From positions 266,146 to 330,145 of the forward strand of contig NZ_LMNA01000027.1 of NCBI RefSeq assembly GCF_001422445.1: DNA of 64,000 bases. Reading direction: 5' to 3'. Of the stretch, positions 21,301 to 28,467 are shown one piece after another (positions within the stretch are counted from its first letter, which is position 1; the number at the start of each line of letters is the position of its first letter). The position numbers and the translations under genes were made by a program. The notes under the pieces are model-generated. The model made no database searches and was not told the DNA's origin. It saw nothing but the letters and a program-made list of their open reading frames with translations. This stretch comes from Pseudorhodoferax sp. Leaf274 (lineage in GTDB: Bacteria > Pseudomonadota > Gammaproteobacteria > Burkholderiales > Burkholderiaceae_C).

Positions 21301-21354
21301 GAAGCCGTGCACGTGGCGGTGCTGCTGGACCGGTTGCGCGCGGCGCGCGCCTGA
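18301..21354 (+). CDS. Fused FAD-linked and Fe-S 2-hydroxyacid dehydrogenase
   Basis: This 1017-residue protein joins what GlcD and GlcF do separately. Residues about 60-200 are the FAD-binding PCMH domain ('ARGGGTSQCGQTTGAALVID') and 290-545 the FAD-oxidase C-terminal domain. Residues 600-690 hold cysteine clusters 'CNNNGHCRKFDAGTMCPS' and 'CVGCKGCKRDCPTGVD', and two CCG domains follow ('HHCCGRTY', 'SSCCGMAG'). It should oxidise a 2-hydroxyacid (glycolate, D-lactate or D-2-hydroxyglutarate). Next to a glyoxylate aminotransferase, glycolate is attractive but not proven. It is co-transcribed with the GntR gene. Confidence 0.9.
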   Translation: MHIDPASALLPAGTVLPPNETCEALARRLRAETEGEVLFDAGSRGRYATDASIYQIMPVGVLVPKTARDVALAIDIARDLKVPVLARGGGTSQCGQTTGAALVIDNSKHLRRVLDIDVQARTATVEPGLVLDHLNAQLKPHGLWYPVDVSTSAQATLGGMAGNNSCGSRSIAYGNMVHNVLGAQAWLSDGELVNFGPVAGLGGRAAAIADHVRKLAAQHSAEIAARWPKVMRRVAGYNLDIFYNQSEKPYTADGSVNLAHLLVGSEGTLAVTRSLTLQLSELPRAKVLGIVNFPSFHAAMDAAQHIVKLGPTAVELVDRTMIELALANPAFRPTVETALIGKPAAILLVEFAGSEKAALLPQLRQLVELMGDLGLPGSVVQMPDDAPQKNLWDVRKAGLNIMMSLKGDGKPVSFIEDCAVPLEHLAEYTDALTEVFAKYGSRGTWYAHASVGTLHVRPILDMRTDGGAKMRAIAEEASALVRKYKGAFSGEHGDGLCRGEWIEWQFGPAINAAFRSIKQHLDPIGLLNPGKIIDPPKMDDAALLRFAPPASPRPYQRIELKPVLDWSAWNVQADPVTEVTTAPGTGGDSTGGFAKAVEMCNNNGHCRKFDAGTMCPSYRVTRDEQHLTRGRANTLRLALSGQLGPDALASEELHATMDLCVGCKGCKRDCPTGVDMAKMKIEFLAHYKTQHGHTLKDRLIARLPDYAHRASRLPWLMNLRNRVPGAAWLGEKALGLSARRSLPAWRSDTFWRARDAQLFAGREATLAAAQAGQKTAVLFVDTFNGTFETENALAAARVLKAAGYLLHTVEKAGGHHCCGRTYLASGMVDEARAKAAALVDALAPFAQAGIAIVGLEPSCLLTLRDEALVMGLGDKAVSVSQQALLFEEFVAREAKAGRFSIALQPAGKPILLHGHCHQKAFGAVTPILDVLRLIPGAQPELIESSCCGMAGSFGYEAAHYAVSMQMAEASLLPAVRQQPDAIVVADGTSCRHQIADGAQREAVHVAVLLDRLRAARA

Positions 21355-21370
21355 CGCCCGGGCTCAGGCG
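21348..21370. terminator. Bidirectional hairpin between convergent genes
   Basis: CGCCTGA and TCAGGCG form a 7-bp stem that contains the stop codons of both converging genes. No T-run is present, so it is a weak bidirectional terminator candidate. Confidence 0.4.
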
Positions 21371-22137
21371 TTGCGCTTGCGGTCGAAGAAGTGCTGCATG
21401 TAGGCAGCCGGCTCGCCGCCCGCATAGGACTGGCCGAACACCGCGATGCTTTGCTGGAGCCCGCGCTCCAGGTGCGGCGCCTCCCAGGCACGCAGCAGCG
21501 CCTTCTGCGCGCGCACGCTCTCGGGGCCGTTGGCCAGGATCTCGCGCAGCGTGGCGGCGACGTCCTCGTCCAGTGCCTCGGGCGCCACGCAGTTGGTCAG
21601 GTAGCCCCAGCGCTCGGCCTGCGCGCCGTCGATGGCCGCGCCGGTCAGCAGCAGCCAGCGCGTGCGGCCTTCGCCGACCAGGCGCGCCAGCAGGTTGGCG
21701 TGGATCACCGACGGGATGCCGATGCGCACCTCCGGCATGGAGAAGTGGCTGGCGGTGCTGCCGATGCGGATGTCGCAGGCCGCTGCCAGCTCCATGCCGC
21801 CGCCCATGCACCAGCCGGCCAGGCGCGCGATGGTGGGCACGGGGAAATCGCGCACGGCCTCGCACAGGTCGTGCAGCCGCGTGATGAAGGCGACCGCCGT
21901 GTCGGGGTCGAGCCGGGCCAGCTCATGGATGTTGGCGCCGCCGACGAAGGCCTTCTCGCCGCTGCCACGCAGCACCAGCGCGCGCAGCCGCGCATCGCGC
22001 GCCAGGCTGCGCAGGGCCTGGGTCATCTCCACGATGGTGGGCGTGTCCAGGATGTTCAGCGCCGTGCCGTTGGCGATCTGCAGCGTGGCGACGCCGGCGT
22101 CGTCCAGGTGCAGCTGGGCGTGTTGCAAGGGGTTCAT
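21364..22137 (-). CDS. Enoyl-CoA hydratase/isomerase family protein
   Basis: The 257-residue crotonase-fold protein has the oxyanion-hole segments 'AFVGGANIHEL' (about residues 62-72) and 'AGWCMGGGMELAAACD' (about 102-117). The usual catalytic glutamates are not obvious, so hydration is not certain. The ATG at 22137 begins the conserved part; one at 22149 adds only four residues. It runs leftward with the methyltransferase, DUF35 and thiolase-like genes. Confidence 0.88.
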   Translation of the reverse strand: MNPLQHAQLHLDDAGVATLQIANGTALNILDTPTIVEMTQALRSLARDARLRALVLRGSGEKAFVGGANIHELARLDPDTAVAFITRLHDLCEAVRDFPVPTIARLAGWCMGGGMELAAACDIRIGSTASHFSMPEVRIGIPSVIHANLLARLVGEGRTRWLLLTGAAIDGAQAERWGYLTNCVAPEALDEDVAATLREILANGPESVRAQKALLRAWEAPHLERGLQQSIAVFGQSYAGGEPAAYMQHFFDRKRNA

Positions 22138-22224
22138 GGCAGGTTCCATCGACGGTGTTGGCGCATCGGAGCATGCGGCAGGCGCCAGGCGATGCGGTCC
22201 GCAGTCCGCGCCGTCCGCCCTGTG

Positions 22225-22869
22225 CTACAGCACGTACTCGAGCGCCCAGTAATGCGGCCACGCATGCATGCGCACCTGGCGCGCCGCGCCTTCGAGCGCG
22301 CTGCGCAGCGCCTGCTCCGACGGAAAGTTCTTCAGCACGCGGTGCGTGGAGCCATCCTGCAGGCGGCGCAGCTGGTATGTGTTGCCGAACGCATCCGTCT
22401 CTGCGATGGGCGTGCTGCTGCCCTCGACATAGCGGTTGTCGAGGAACACCACCCGTGCGCCCGGGGCAAGCGTGGCGTGCAGCCCCTGCAGGAACAGGGC
22501 CACGCGCTCCTGCGGGATGTGCGAGAACCAGAAGCCCGCAAACGCCGCGGAGAAACCGCCCGGACAGGCCGGCAGCCGGTAGGCATCGCCCACCGCGAAC
22601 AGGGCATGCGCGGCGGTGACACGGCGCCGCGCGATGGACAGTGTTTCCACCGACGCATCGATCCCCAGCATCTCCTGCACGACGGGGGCGAGGAAGCGGC
22701 TCCAGTAGCCGGTGCCGCAGGCGACCTCGACCAGCCTGCTGCCGTGGAACACCGTGGGCAGCCAGGCCTCGATCGCACGCAGGTCCGCCTGCCGTTCGGG
22801 CTTGTCGTAGACGCGGTCGTACTCCGGCGCCCTGGCGGCGTAGTAGCCCTGCATGGCGTCCGTGCCCAT
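22225..22869 (-). CDS. Class I SAM-dependent methyltransferase
   Basis: The 214-residue protein has motif I 'LVEVACGTGYW' (about residues 46-56), an acidic residue at the end of the second strand ('GIDASVETL') and 'ALFAVGDAYRLP' for motif II. The start 'MQGYYAARAPEYDRVYD' type segment is common in small-molecule methyltransferases; ATGs at 22869 and 22854 are both possible. The substrate is unknown. It is 18 bases downstream of the DUF35 gene on the same strand. Confidence 0.85.
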   Translation of the reverse strand: MGTDAMQGYYAARAPEYDRVYDKPERQADLRAIEAWLPTVFHGSRLVEVACGTGYWSRFLAPVVQEMLGIDASVETLSIARRRVTAAHALFAVGDAYRLPACPGGFSAAFAGFWFSHIPQERVALFLQGLHATLAPGARVVFLDNRYVEGSSTPIAETDAFGNTYQLRRLQDGSTHRVLKNFPSEQALRSALEGAARQVRMHAWPHYWALEYVL

Positions 22870-22887
22870 CCGGTTAGCCGCCCCGGC

Positions 22888-23292
22888 CTAGGCGGCCGGC
22901 TTGAACATCGGCAGCATGGCTCCGCCCTCGGCCGCCTTGAACACCAGCTCCACGCGCTGGCCGATGGCCAGGGCATCGAGGTCGCAGTCGACGATGTTGG
23001 TCATCATGGTCACGCCCTCGTCCAGCCGCACGTAGGCGATGGCGAATGGGACCGGGCCGACGCGGCGGCACACGGTGAAGCTGTAGATCGCACCCTTGCC
23101 CGCCGAGGGCTTGAACGCCGTGCGGTCGGACATGCAGAACGGGCATTGCGTGCGCGGGTACCAGTGCGGCTTGCCGCATTCCTCGCAGTGGCGCACCAGC
23201 AGTTGGCCCGCGGCGGTGCCGGCCCAGAACTCGGCGTTGTCGGGGTAGACGACGGGCGCCGGCCAGGTGCGGTCTTGTGCAAGCGTGGTCAT
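22888..23292 (-). CDS. DUF35 zinc-ribbon/OB-fold protein (ChsH2-like)
   Basis: The 134-residue protein has a four-cysteine zinc ribbon (Cys36, Cys39, Cys50, Cys53) followed by an OB fold that binds acyl-CoA in relatives. DUF35 proteins act as obligate partners of thiolase-fold enzymes. The thiolase-like gene ends two bases upstream, so the two are surely made together. Confidence 0.92.
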   Translation of the reverse strand: MTTLAQDRTWPAPVVYPDNAEFWAGTAAGQLLVRHCEECGKPHWYPRTQCPFCMSDRTAFKPSAGKGAIYSFTVCRRVGPVPFAIAYVRLDEGVTMMTNIVDCDLDALAIGQRVELVFKAAEGGAMLPMFKPAA

Positions 23293-23294
23293 GT

Positions 23295-24461
23295 TCAGGC
23301 CCTTTCCATGATGAGCGTGGCACTGCCGTGGCGCGAACCCAGCAGGCCGCCCGTGCCCTGCGCGAGCGCCAGGCCGCAGTTCTTCACCTGCACCGCGGGG
23401 TGCGCCTCGCCACGCAACTGGCGCACGGCCTCGATCACCTTGGTGATGCCGCCGCGGTTGGCCGGGTGGTTGTTGCACAGGCCGCCGCCGTCGGTGTTGA
23501 CGGGCAGCTTGCCGCTGCCCGAGATCAGGTTGCCATCGGCCACGAAGCGGCCGCCCTCGCCGCGCTTGCAGAAACCCAGGTCTTCCAGCTGCATGAGCAC
23601 GGTGATGGTGAAGCTGTCGTAGATGGAGGCGTACTGGATGTCGGCCGGCTTCACGCCAGCCTCTTCGAACGCACGCGGGCCGGACCACACGGCGCCCGAG
23701 TACGACAGGTCGATGTTGCCGCCCTCCTGGCCCTTGAGCGCCTCGCCCGCGCCGAGCACGTTGACGATGGGCCGCTTCAGGCTGCGCGCGATCTCGGGCC
23801 GCGTGACGACCAGCGCGCCGCCGCCGTCGCTGACCACGCAGCAGTCGAGCTTGTGCAGCGGGTCGGAGATCATGGGCGAGTTGACGACGTCCTCCACCGT
23901 GACCACGTCGCGCAGCATGGCGTGCGGGTTGTGCTGGGCGTGGTGCGACATCGCCACCTTGATCCAGGCCAGCTGCTCGGCCGTCGTGCCCCAGTCGTGC
24001 ATGTGGCGCATGGCGACCATGGCGTACATGTTCACCGTGACCGGGCCGAACGGCGCCTCGAAGGGCTGGTCGGGCAGGTTGGGCCCCCAGTTGCGCGGCT
24101 GCGTGCCGCTGGAAGCCTCGGAGCGCGGGCGCCCGGCCAGCGTGATCAGCGCCACGTTGCACTTGCCGGCAGCAATCGCCTGCGCGGCATGGCCCACGTG
24201 GGCCAGGTAGGACGAGCCGCCCATGTCGGTCGAGTCCACATGGCGCGGGTGCAGGCCGATGTGGTCTGCGATGTTCAGCGCGCCCAGGCCCGGCGCGTCG
24301 CCGGCGCAGAAGTAGCCATCCACGTCGCCAAGCGTGAGCCCGGCGTCGAGCAGTGCACCGCGCGCCACTTCGGCGTGGAGCTGGGCCACGGTCTTGTCGG
24401 GCGCCTTGCGCGTGGGATGTTCGTAGGCGCCGACGATGCAGGCCTGGCGTTTGATGCTCAT
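23295..24461 (-). CDS. Thiolase-fold protein, SCP2/Ltp2-like, partner of DUF35 protein
   Basis: The 388-residue protein has the thiolase fold ('CIVGAYEHPTRKAPD' start, 'VVSDGGGALVVT' and 'GGLCNNHPANRGG' near the end). Where degradative thiolases have the nucleophilic Cys it reads 'DSTDMGGSSYLAHVGHA', that is Ser. This pattern, plus an adjacent DUF35 gene, matches Ltp2/ChsH2-type pairs that act as retro-aldolases on beta-hydroxyacyl-CoA, rather than as thiolases. The upstream in-frame ATG at 24545 adds an Arg-rich stretch and was rejected. Confidence 0.87.
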   Translation of the reverse strand: MSIKRQACIVGAYEHPTRKAPDKTVAQLHAEVARGALLDAGLTLGDVDGYFCAGDAPGLGALNIADHIGLHPRHVDSTDMGGSSYLAHVGHAAQAIAAGKCNVALITLAGRPRSEASSGTQPRNWGPNLPDQPFEAPFGPVTVNMYAMVAMRHMHDWGTTAEQLAWIKVAMSHHAQHNPHAMLRDVVTVEDVVNSPMISDPLHKLDCCVVSDGGGALVVTRPEIARSLKRPIVNVLGAGEALKGQEGGNIDLSYSGAVWSGPRAFEEAGVKPADIQYASIYDSFTITVLMQLEDLGFCKRGEGGRFVADGNLISGSGKLPVNTDGGGLCNNHPANRGGITKVIEAVRQLRGEAHPAVQVKNCGLALAQGTGGLLGSRHGSATLIMERA

Positions 24462-24561
24462 GGGTCGTGTTCTCCCTCGGTCGGACTTGTTGCAGCGCGG
24501 GATCTTCGCAGCGGCCGCGTGGCGCGGCCGTCTCCGTCGGGACAAGGCGCAGCCGTGCCCA

Positions 24562-26319
24562 CTACTGCATCTGCGGCAGGTTGCCGATGCGCAGCAGCAT
24601 CTCGGTGAACATCTGCATGTCGGCGTCCAGGTCCGCCACTTCCTTGAACTCGTTGGCGTTGTGCGCCGTGTACTTCTTGCCCGGCATGGCGGGGCCGAAG
24701 TTGATGGCGTTGGGCATCTGCTTGGCCGTGGTGCTGCCGGCCGTGGACACCGGCGCGGCCGGCAGGCCCGTGGTGTCGCCGAAGATGTTGAGCAGCGTCG
24801 CGAGCCAGGCGCCCTTGGGGTCGCGCGCCATCCAGTTGCCCTGGGTGTGGGCCACCTCCACCGCGATGCCGTTGGCCGCGCCCCATGCGCGCACCCTGGC
24901 CTGCGTGGCCGCGCTGAGCGCCTCGGGCGTGTTGCCGCGCGGCATGCGCACGTTGGCCGTGACCTCGACCTTGCCCGCGTTCTCGCGCACCAGCGTGGGC
25001 GAGGCCGTCAGCGGGCCCATGAAGCTGTCGGCATAGGCCAGGCCCATCCTGTTGCCCAGGTAGTCCAGGCCGAACAGGTCGGCGATGTAGCGCGTGGCCT
25101 GGGCGTAGCCGTTGTCGGCCAGTGGCACGCCGGCCGTCTGCAGGAACAGCGCCAGGCGCGGCAGCGGGTTCACGCCCTCCTCGGGCCGCGAACCGTGGGC
25201 CGAGGTGCCGGTGACCTTGATGTCCACGCCATCGGCGCGCGGCGCCACCTCGATGGCGAACTTGCCCTGCGCGGTGTACTGCTGCACGAATGCGGTGGCG
25301 GCAGCCTTCAGCCTGCTGGCCAGCGCCGCCGGATCAGCAGCCTGCAGCCGCGCCGTGGCGGTCTGCGGAATTGCGTTGGCGGATGCCGCGCCGGCCAGCG
25401 CCGTGATCGTGGCGGCACCCGCTGCAGCCGGGCGTGCCAGGCCCACGGCAAAGCCTGCACGCAGCGCGCCCGTGCCCTTCTCGGCCACCACCGCTGGGTA
25501 GCGGCTGTCGAGCACGATGTTGTACTGGGGCAGCTGCGTGCGCTGCTGGTAGTAGCGGATCGCGTCGCCGCCGGTTTCCTCGGTCGTGTCGACCATGAGG
25601 CGGATGGTGCGGGCCAGCGGCAGGCCGCTGTCCTTCACCGCCTTCATGGCGTAGAGCACGGTGGCGATCGAGCCCTTGTCGTCGATGCTGCCGCGGCCAT
25701 AGAGAAGGTCACCCGCGGGGCCGCCCACGCGCGTGAGCTTGAACGGATCGAGCCTGGTGCCGTCTTCGAGCACCCATTCGCTGGCGACCACGGGCACCAC
25801 GTCGGCGTGCGTGAGGATGCCGAACTCCTCGCCACCGCTGCCCGCCAGCCGCACCTCGAAGACGCGGTTGTCGACGTTGCGGTATTGCAGGCCGAAGTCC
25901 GTGGCCATGCGGCCGAGCAGCTGGCCGAAGGCGATGATCTGCGGGTCTTCGTGCGGCGGCATGCTGCCGCGCACCGTGGGCAACGCCACCATGCGCGCGG
26001 TGGCGTCGATGACGCCGGCCTGGTTCGACAGCCTGTTGTGCAGGCCCAGCAGGCGCGCGGCCTGCAGCGATTCAGCGTCCGTCAGCGCCTCGCGCCGCTG
26101 CACGCGCTGGGCCAGCGGCGCCAGCGCAGGCCGGTCCTGTGCCACCTGGGCCAGGAATGCTGCGAACGATGCCGGCACGCGGCCCTGCTGCTGCGCAGCG
26201 ATCTGGTCGAGTTCGGGCTTCTTGAGCGGGCTTGCCGGCGCTGTGCCGGTGGAGGTGGCGCAGCCGGCGAAGGCCAGCACGGCGGCGATGCTCGCCAGCC
26301 GGAAAGGAAGGGGGGTCAT
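24562..26319 (-). CDS. M20-family metallopeptidase, lipoprotein
   Basis: The 585-residue zinc dipeptidase-like enzyme carries a lipoprotein signal (AFAGC, lipid Cys20), so it is membrane-attached outside the cytoplasm. Metal and catalytic motifs are visible: 'THADVVPV' (His and Asp), 'GRGSIDDKGS' (bridging Asp) and 'TTEETGGD' (Glu pair). A dimerisation domain follows, with 'GTSAHGSRPEEG' bearing the conserved His. It is longer than typical PepV-type dipeptidases because of an extra N-terminal helical region (about residues 25-110). The substrate is probably a peptide or N-acyl amino acid. Confidence 0.92.
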   Translation of the reverse strand: MTPLPFRLASIAAVLAFAGCATSTGTAPASPLKKPELDQIAAQQQGRVPASFAAFLAQVAQDRPALAPLAQRVQRREALTDAESLQAARLLGLHNRLSNQAGVIDATARMVALPTVRGSMPPHEDPQIIAFGQLLGRMATDFGLQYRNVDNRVFEVRLAGSGGEEFGILTHADVVPVVASEWVLEDGTRLDPFKLTRVGGPAGDLLYGRGSIDDKGSIATVLYAMKAVKDSGLPLARTIRLMVDTTEETGGDAIRYYQQRTQLPQYNIVLDSRYPAVVAEKGTGALRAGFAVGLARPAAAGAATITALAGAASANAIPQTATARLQAADPAALASRLKAAATAFVQQYTAQGKFAIEVAPRADGVDIKVTGTSAHGSRPEEGVNPLPRLALFLQTAGVPLADNGYAQATRYIADLFGLDYLGNRMGLAYADSFMGPLTASPTLVRENAGKVEVTANVRMPRGNTPEALSAATQARVRAWGAANGIAVEVAHTQGNWMARDPKGAWLATLLNIFGDTTGLPAAPVSTAGSTTAKQMPNAINFGPAMPGKKYTAHNANEFKEVADLDADMQMFTEMLLRIGNLPQMQ

Positions 26320-26362
26320 GGGGGCTCCTCGGGTCAAGCGCCCAAGCTTAGCCCCATGCGGC

Positions 26363-27301
26363 TCAGGGAACGGCGACGGCCACCTGGCCCGTGGCGAAGA
26401 AGCTGCGCAGGTTCTCCAGCACCAGGTCGCCCATGGCCTTGCGCGTCTCGTGCGTGCCGCTGGCCAGGTGCGGCAGCAGCACGGCGTTCTCGCAGGCGAT
26501 CAGGCGGGCGGGCACGCGCGGCTCGTCTTCATAGACGTCCAGGCCGGCACCGGCGATGGTCTTGTTCTCCAGCGCCTCGACCAGCGCCGCTTCGTCCACC
26601 ACCGTGCCGCGCGCGATGTTGACGAGGAAGCCCTTGGGGCCCAGCGCGGCGAGGATCTCGCGCGAGATCAAGTGGCGCGATTCGGCACCACCCGCGGCCG
26701 CCACGACCAGGAAGTCGGCCCAGCGCGCCAGGCCTTCGAGCGTGGCCTCGTAGCCTTCGACGCCCTCGACCGGACGCCGGTTGTGGTAGCGCACCTCCAT
26801 GTCGAAGCCGCTCGCGCGGTGTGCGATCACGCGGCCGATGCGGCCCAGGCCCACGATGCCGAGCTTCTTGCCGCTCACGCGCGTGGCCAGCGGGTACGGA
26901 CCCTTGAGCCAGTCGCCGCGGCGCAGGTAGCGGTCGGAATCGCTGAAGCGGCGCGCCGCGTCGATCACCAGGCCGAACGCCGTGTCGGCCACGCAGTCGT
27001 TCAGCACGTCAGGCGTGTAGCCCACGGGGATATTGCGCGCGCGGGCGGCGGCCACGTCGACCTTGTCGAAACCGACGCCGAAGCTGGAGATGACCTTCAG
27101 GTTGGGCAGCGCCGCGATGGTGGCACCGTCGATGCCGACACCGGCGCTCGTGGCCACGCCCACGAAGCCGGCGCCTTCCCGCGCGAGATAGGCCTTGGGA
27201 TCGGCCTCGCCGGCCAGCAGGTGGATGTCGTACTGGGCGGCCAAGGCTTGCTCGGTGGCGGGCAGCAGCTTGCCGATCTGGAGGATGCGTGGTCGGGTCA
27301 T
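26363..27301 (-). CDS. D-isomer 2-hydroxyacid dehydrogenase (glyoxylate/hydroxypyruvate reductase type)
   Basis: The 312-residue NAD(P) enzyme has the Rossmann loop 'GLGRIGRVIAHR' and the catalytic triad context: Arg in 'NIARGTVVDE', Glu in 'DVYEDEPR' and His in 'LLPHLASGT'. The His-Leu-Ala-Ser-Gly-Thr form is usual in GhrB-like glyoxylate/hydroxypyruvate reductases. In this neighbourhood it would reduce glyoxylate or hydroxypyruvate. The long N-terminal in-frame extension is not conserved and was left out. Confidence 0.9.
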   Translation of the reverse strand: MTRPRILQIGKLLPATEQALAAQYDIHLLAGEADPKAYLAREGAGFVGVATSAGVGIDGATIAALPNLKVISSFGVGFDKVDVAAARARNIPVGYTPDVLNDCVADTAFGLVIDAARRFSDSDRYLRRGDWLKGPYPLATRVSGKKLGIVGLGRIGRVIAHRASGFDMEVRYHNRRPVEGVEGYEATLEGLARWADFLVVAAAGGAESRHLISREILAALGPKGFLVNIARGTVVDEAALVEALENKTIAGAGLDVYEDEPRVPARLIACENAVLLPHLASGTHETRKAMGDLVLENLRSFFATGQVAVAVP

Positions 27302-27342
27302 GGAGCAGAAGTCCGGTCGGTTGAAAGGAGGGTCGATGCGGC

Positions 27343-28386
27343 TCAGACAGCGTGGGCCGACTCCGGCGAGGATACGGGAGCGTGCGCCAGCGCCGCGACC
27401 TCGGCAGGCGCAAGCGCTTTCATGCGGTGGTCGCTCCAGACCTGGCGCCAGCGCCGCGCGCCAGGCAGGCCGTGGCGCAGGCCCATCATGTGGCGCGCGA
27501 TCGCGTGCCAGTGGGTGCCGTGCGCGCGCGCCTCGCGTTCCATGTAGCGCAGCATCTCTTCTTCGACCCATTCGCGCGTGCGCGCAGGCTCGTCGGGCAG
27601 GCCGAAGAAGGCGCTGTCCCACTCGGCCAGCCACCAGGGGTTGTGGTAGGCCTCCCGGCCCAGCATGGCGCCGTCCAGCATGGCGAGTTGCTCACCCACC
27701 TGCGCCGTGGTCTTGAGGCCGCCGTTGATGACGATGGCGAGCGCCGGGAAGTCGCGCTTGAGCTGGTGCACGAGTTCGTAGCGCAGCGGCGGGATCTCGC
27801 GGTTCTCCTTGGGAGACAGGCCCTTGAGCCAGGCATTGCGCGCGTGCACGATGAAGGTGCGGCAGCCGGCTTCGCTGACGGTGCCGACGAAGTCCCGCAC
27901 GAAGCCGTAGTCCTCGCCGCGGTCGATACCGACGCGGTGCTTGACGGTCACCGGCACGCTGACGGCATCGACCATCGCCTTCACGCCATCGGCCACCAGC
28001 TGCGGCTCGGCCATCAGGCAGGCCCCGAAGGCACCGCGCTGCACGCGTTCGGAAGGGCAGCCGCAGTTGAGGTTGATCTCGTCGTAGCCCCACTGCTCGC
28101 CCAAGCGGGCGCAGTGCGCCAGATCGGCCGGTTCGCTGCCACCCAGCTGCAAGGCAACCGGGTGCTCGCTCGCGTCCAACCGCAGATGCCGCGCCACATC
28201 GCCATGCAACAGCGCCCCTGTCGTCACCATCTCCGTGTACAGGCGCGCGCGCCGCGACAGCAGGCGGTGGAAGTAGCGGCAATGCCGGTCGGTCCAGTCC
28301 AGCATCGGGGCAACAGAAATGTGCAGCTCCGAGGGAAAACCCCTTTTCTCTGTGAAAACGCTGTCTGCGCTTGATGTTGGATTCAA
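27343..28386 (-). CDS. dusA: tRNA-dihydrouridine synthase A, 5' end rebuilt by prophage
   Basis: This enzyme reduces uridine to dihydrouridine at tRNA positions 20/20a with FMN and NADPH. The core motif 'SVAPMLDWTDRHCRYFHRLL', the catalytic Cys region 'NLNCGCPSERVQ' and 'SPKENREIPPL' are diagnostic. No ATG exists between residue MLDWTD (28305), which is too late because it cuts off the FMN-binding strand, and 28557 inside the integrase. The best start is a TTG at 28386 with AGGCG seven bases before it; the codons ahead of 'HISVAP' look phage-derived. This is what insertion of an element into the 5' end of dusA produces: the element supplies a new start. Confidence 0.88.
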   Translation of the reverse strand: MNPTSSADSVFTEKRGFPSELHISVAPMLDWTDRHCRYFHRLLSRRARLYTEMVTTGALLHGDVARHLRLDASEHPVALQLGGSEPADLAHCARLGEQWGYDEINLNCGCPSERVQRGAFGACLMAEPQLVADGVKAMVDAVSVPVTVKHRVGIDRGEDYGFVRDFVGTVSEAGCRTFIVHARNAWLKGLSPKENREIPPLRYELVHQLKRDFPALAIVINGGLKTTAQVGEQLAMLDGAMLGREAYHNPWWLAEWDSAFFGLPDEPARTREWVEEEMLRYMEREARAHGTHWHAIARHMMGLRHGLPGARRWRQVWSDHRMKALAPAEVAALAHAPVSSPESAHAV

Positions 28387-28400
28387 CTTGGTTCGCCTGA
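28303..28400. other. Probable left attachment site (attL) region
   Basis: The junction between dusA coding sequence and phage DNA must lie here. A family of tyrosine integrases is known to insert in the 5' end of dusA. The core cannot be fixed without attR; the conserved DusA codons for MLDWTDRHC (about 28279-28305) are the natural place for it. Confidence 0.45.
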
Positions 28401-28435
28401 ATTTGCCGTGATTTTTGGGGTCGAGTGCTACATTT

Positions 28436-28462
28436 GGTGCAACACAAATTTCATGTTGCACC
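28436..28462 (+). promoter_or_regulatory. Inverted repeat before the integrase start
   Basis: GGTGCAACA (28436-28444) and TGTTGCACC (28454-28462) are perfect 9-bp arms with a 9-base spacer, ending five bases before the integrase ATG. It could be an operator or an integrase arm site, or an mRNA hairpin that hides the start. Confidence 0.6.
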
Positions 28463-28467
28463 GACCC

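Noticed and set aside
19473..21884. 803-residue rightward open frame
   Set aside because: Shadow in another frame of the FAD/Fe-S dehydrogenase, running on into the enoyl-CoA hydratase region antisense; no domain features.
24436..26622. 728-residue rightward open frame
   Set aside because: Antisense shadow of the M20 peptidase gene; composition typical of a complementary high-GC frame.
28408..28467. Earlier in-frame starts of the integrase (28408, 28453)
   Set aside because: They place the N-terminus across a perfect inverted repeat and add residues unlike integrases.
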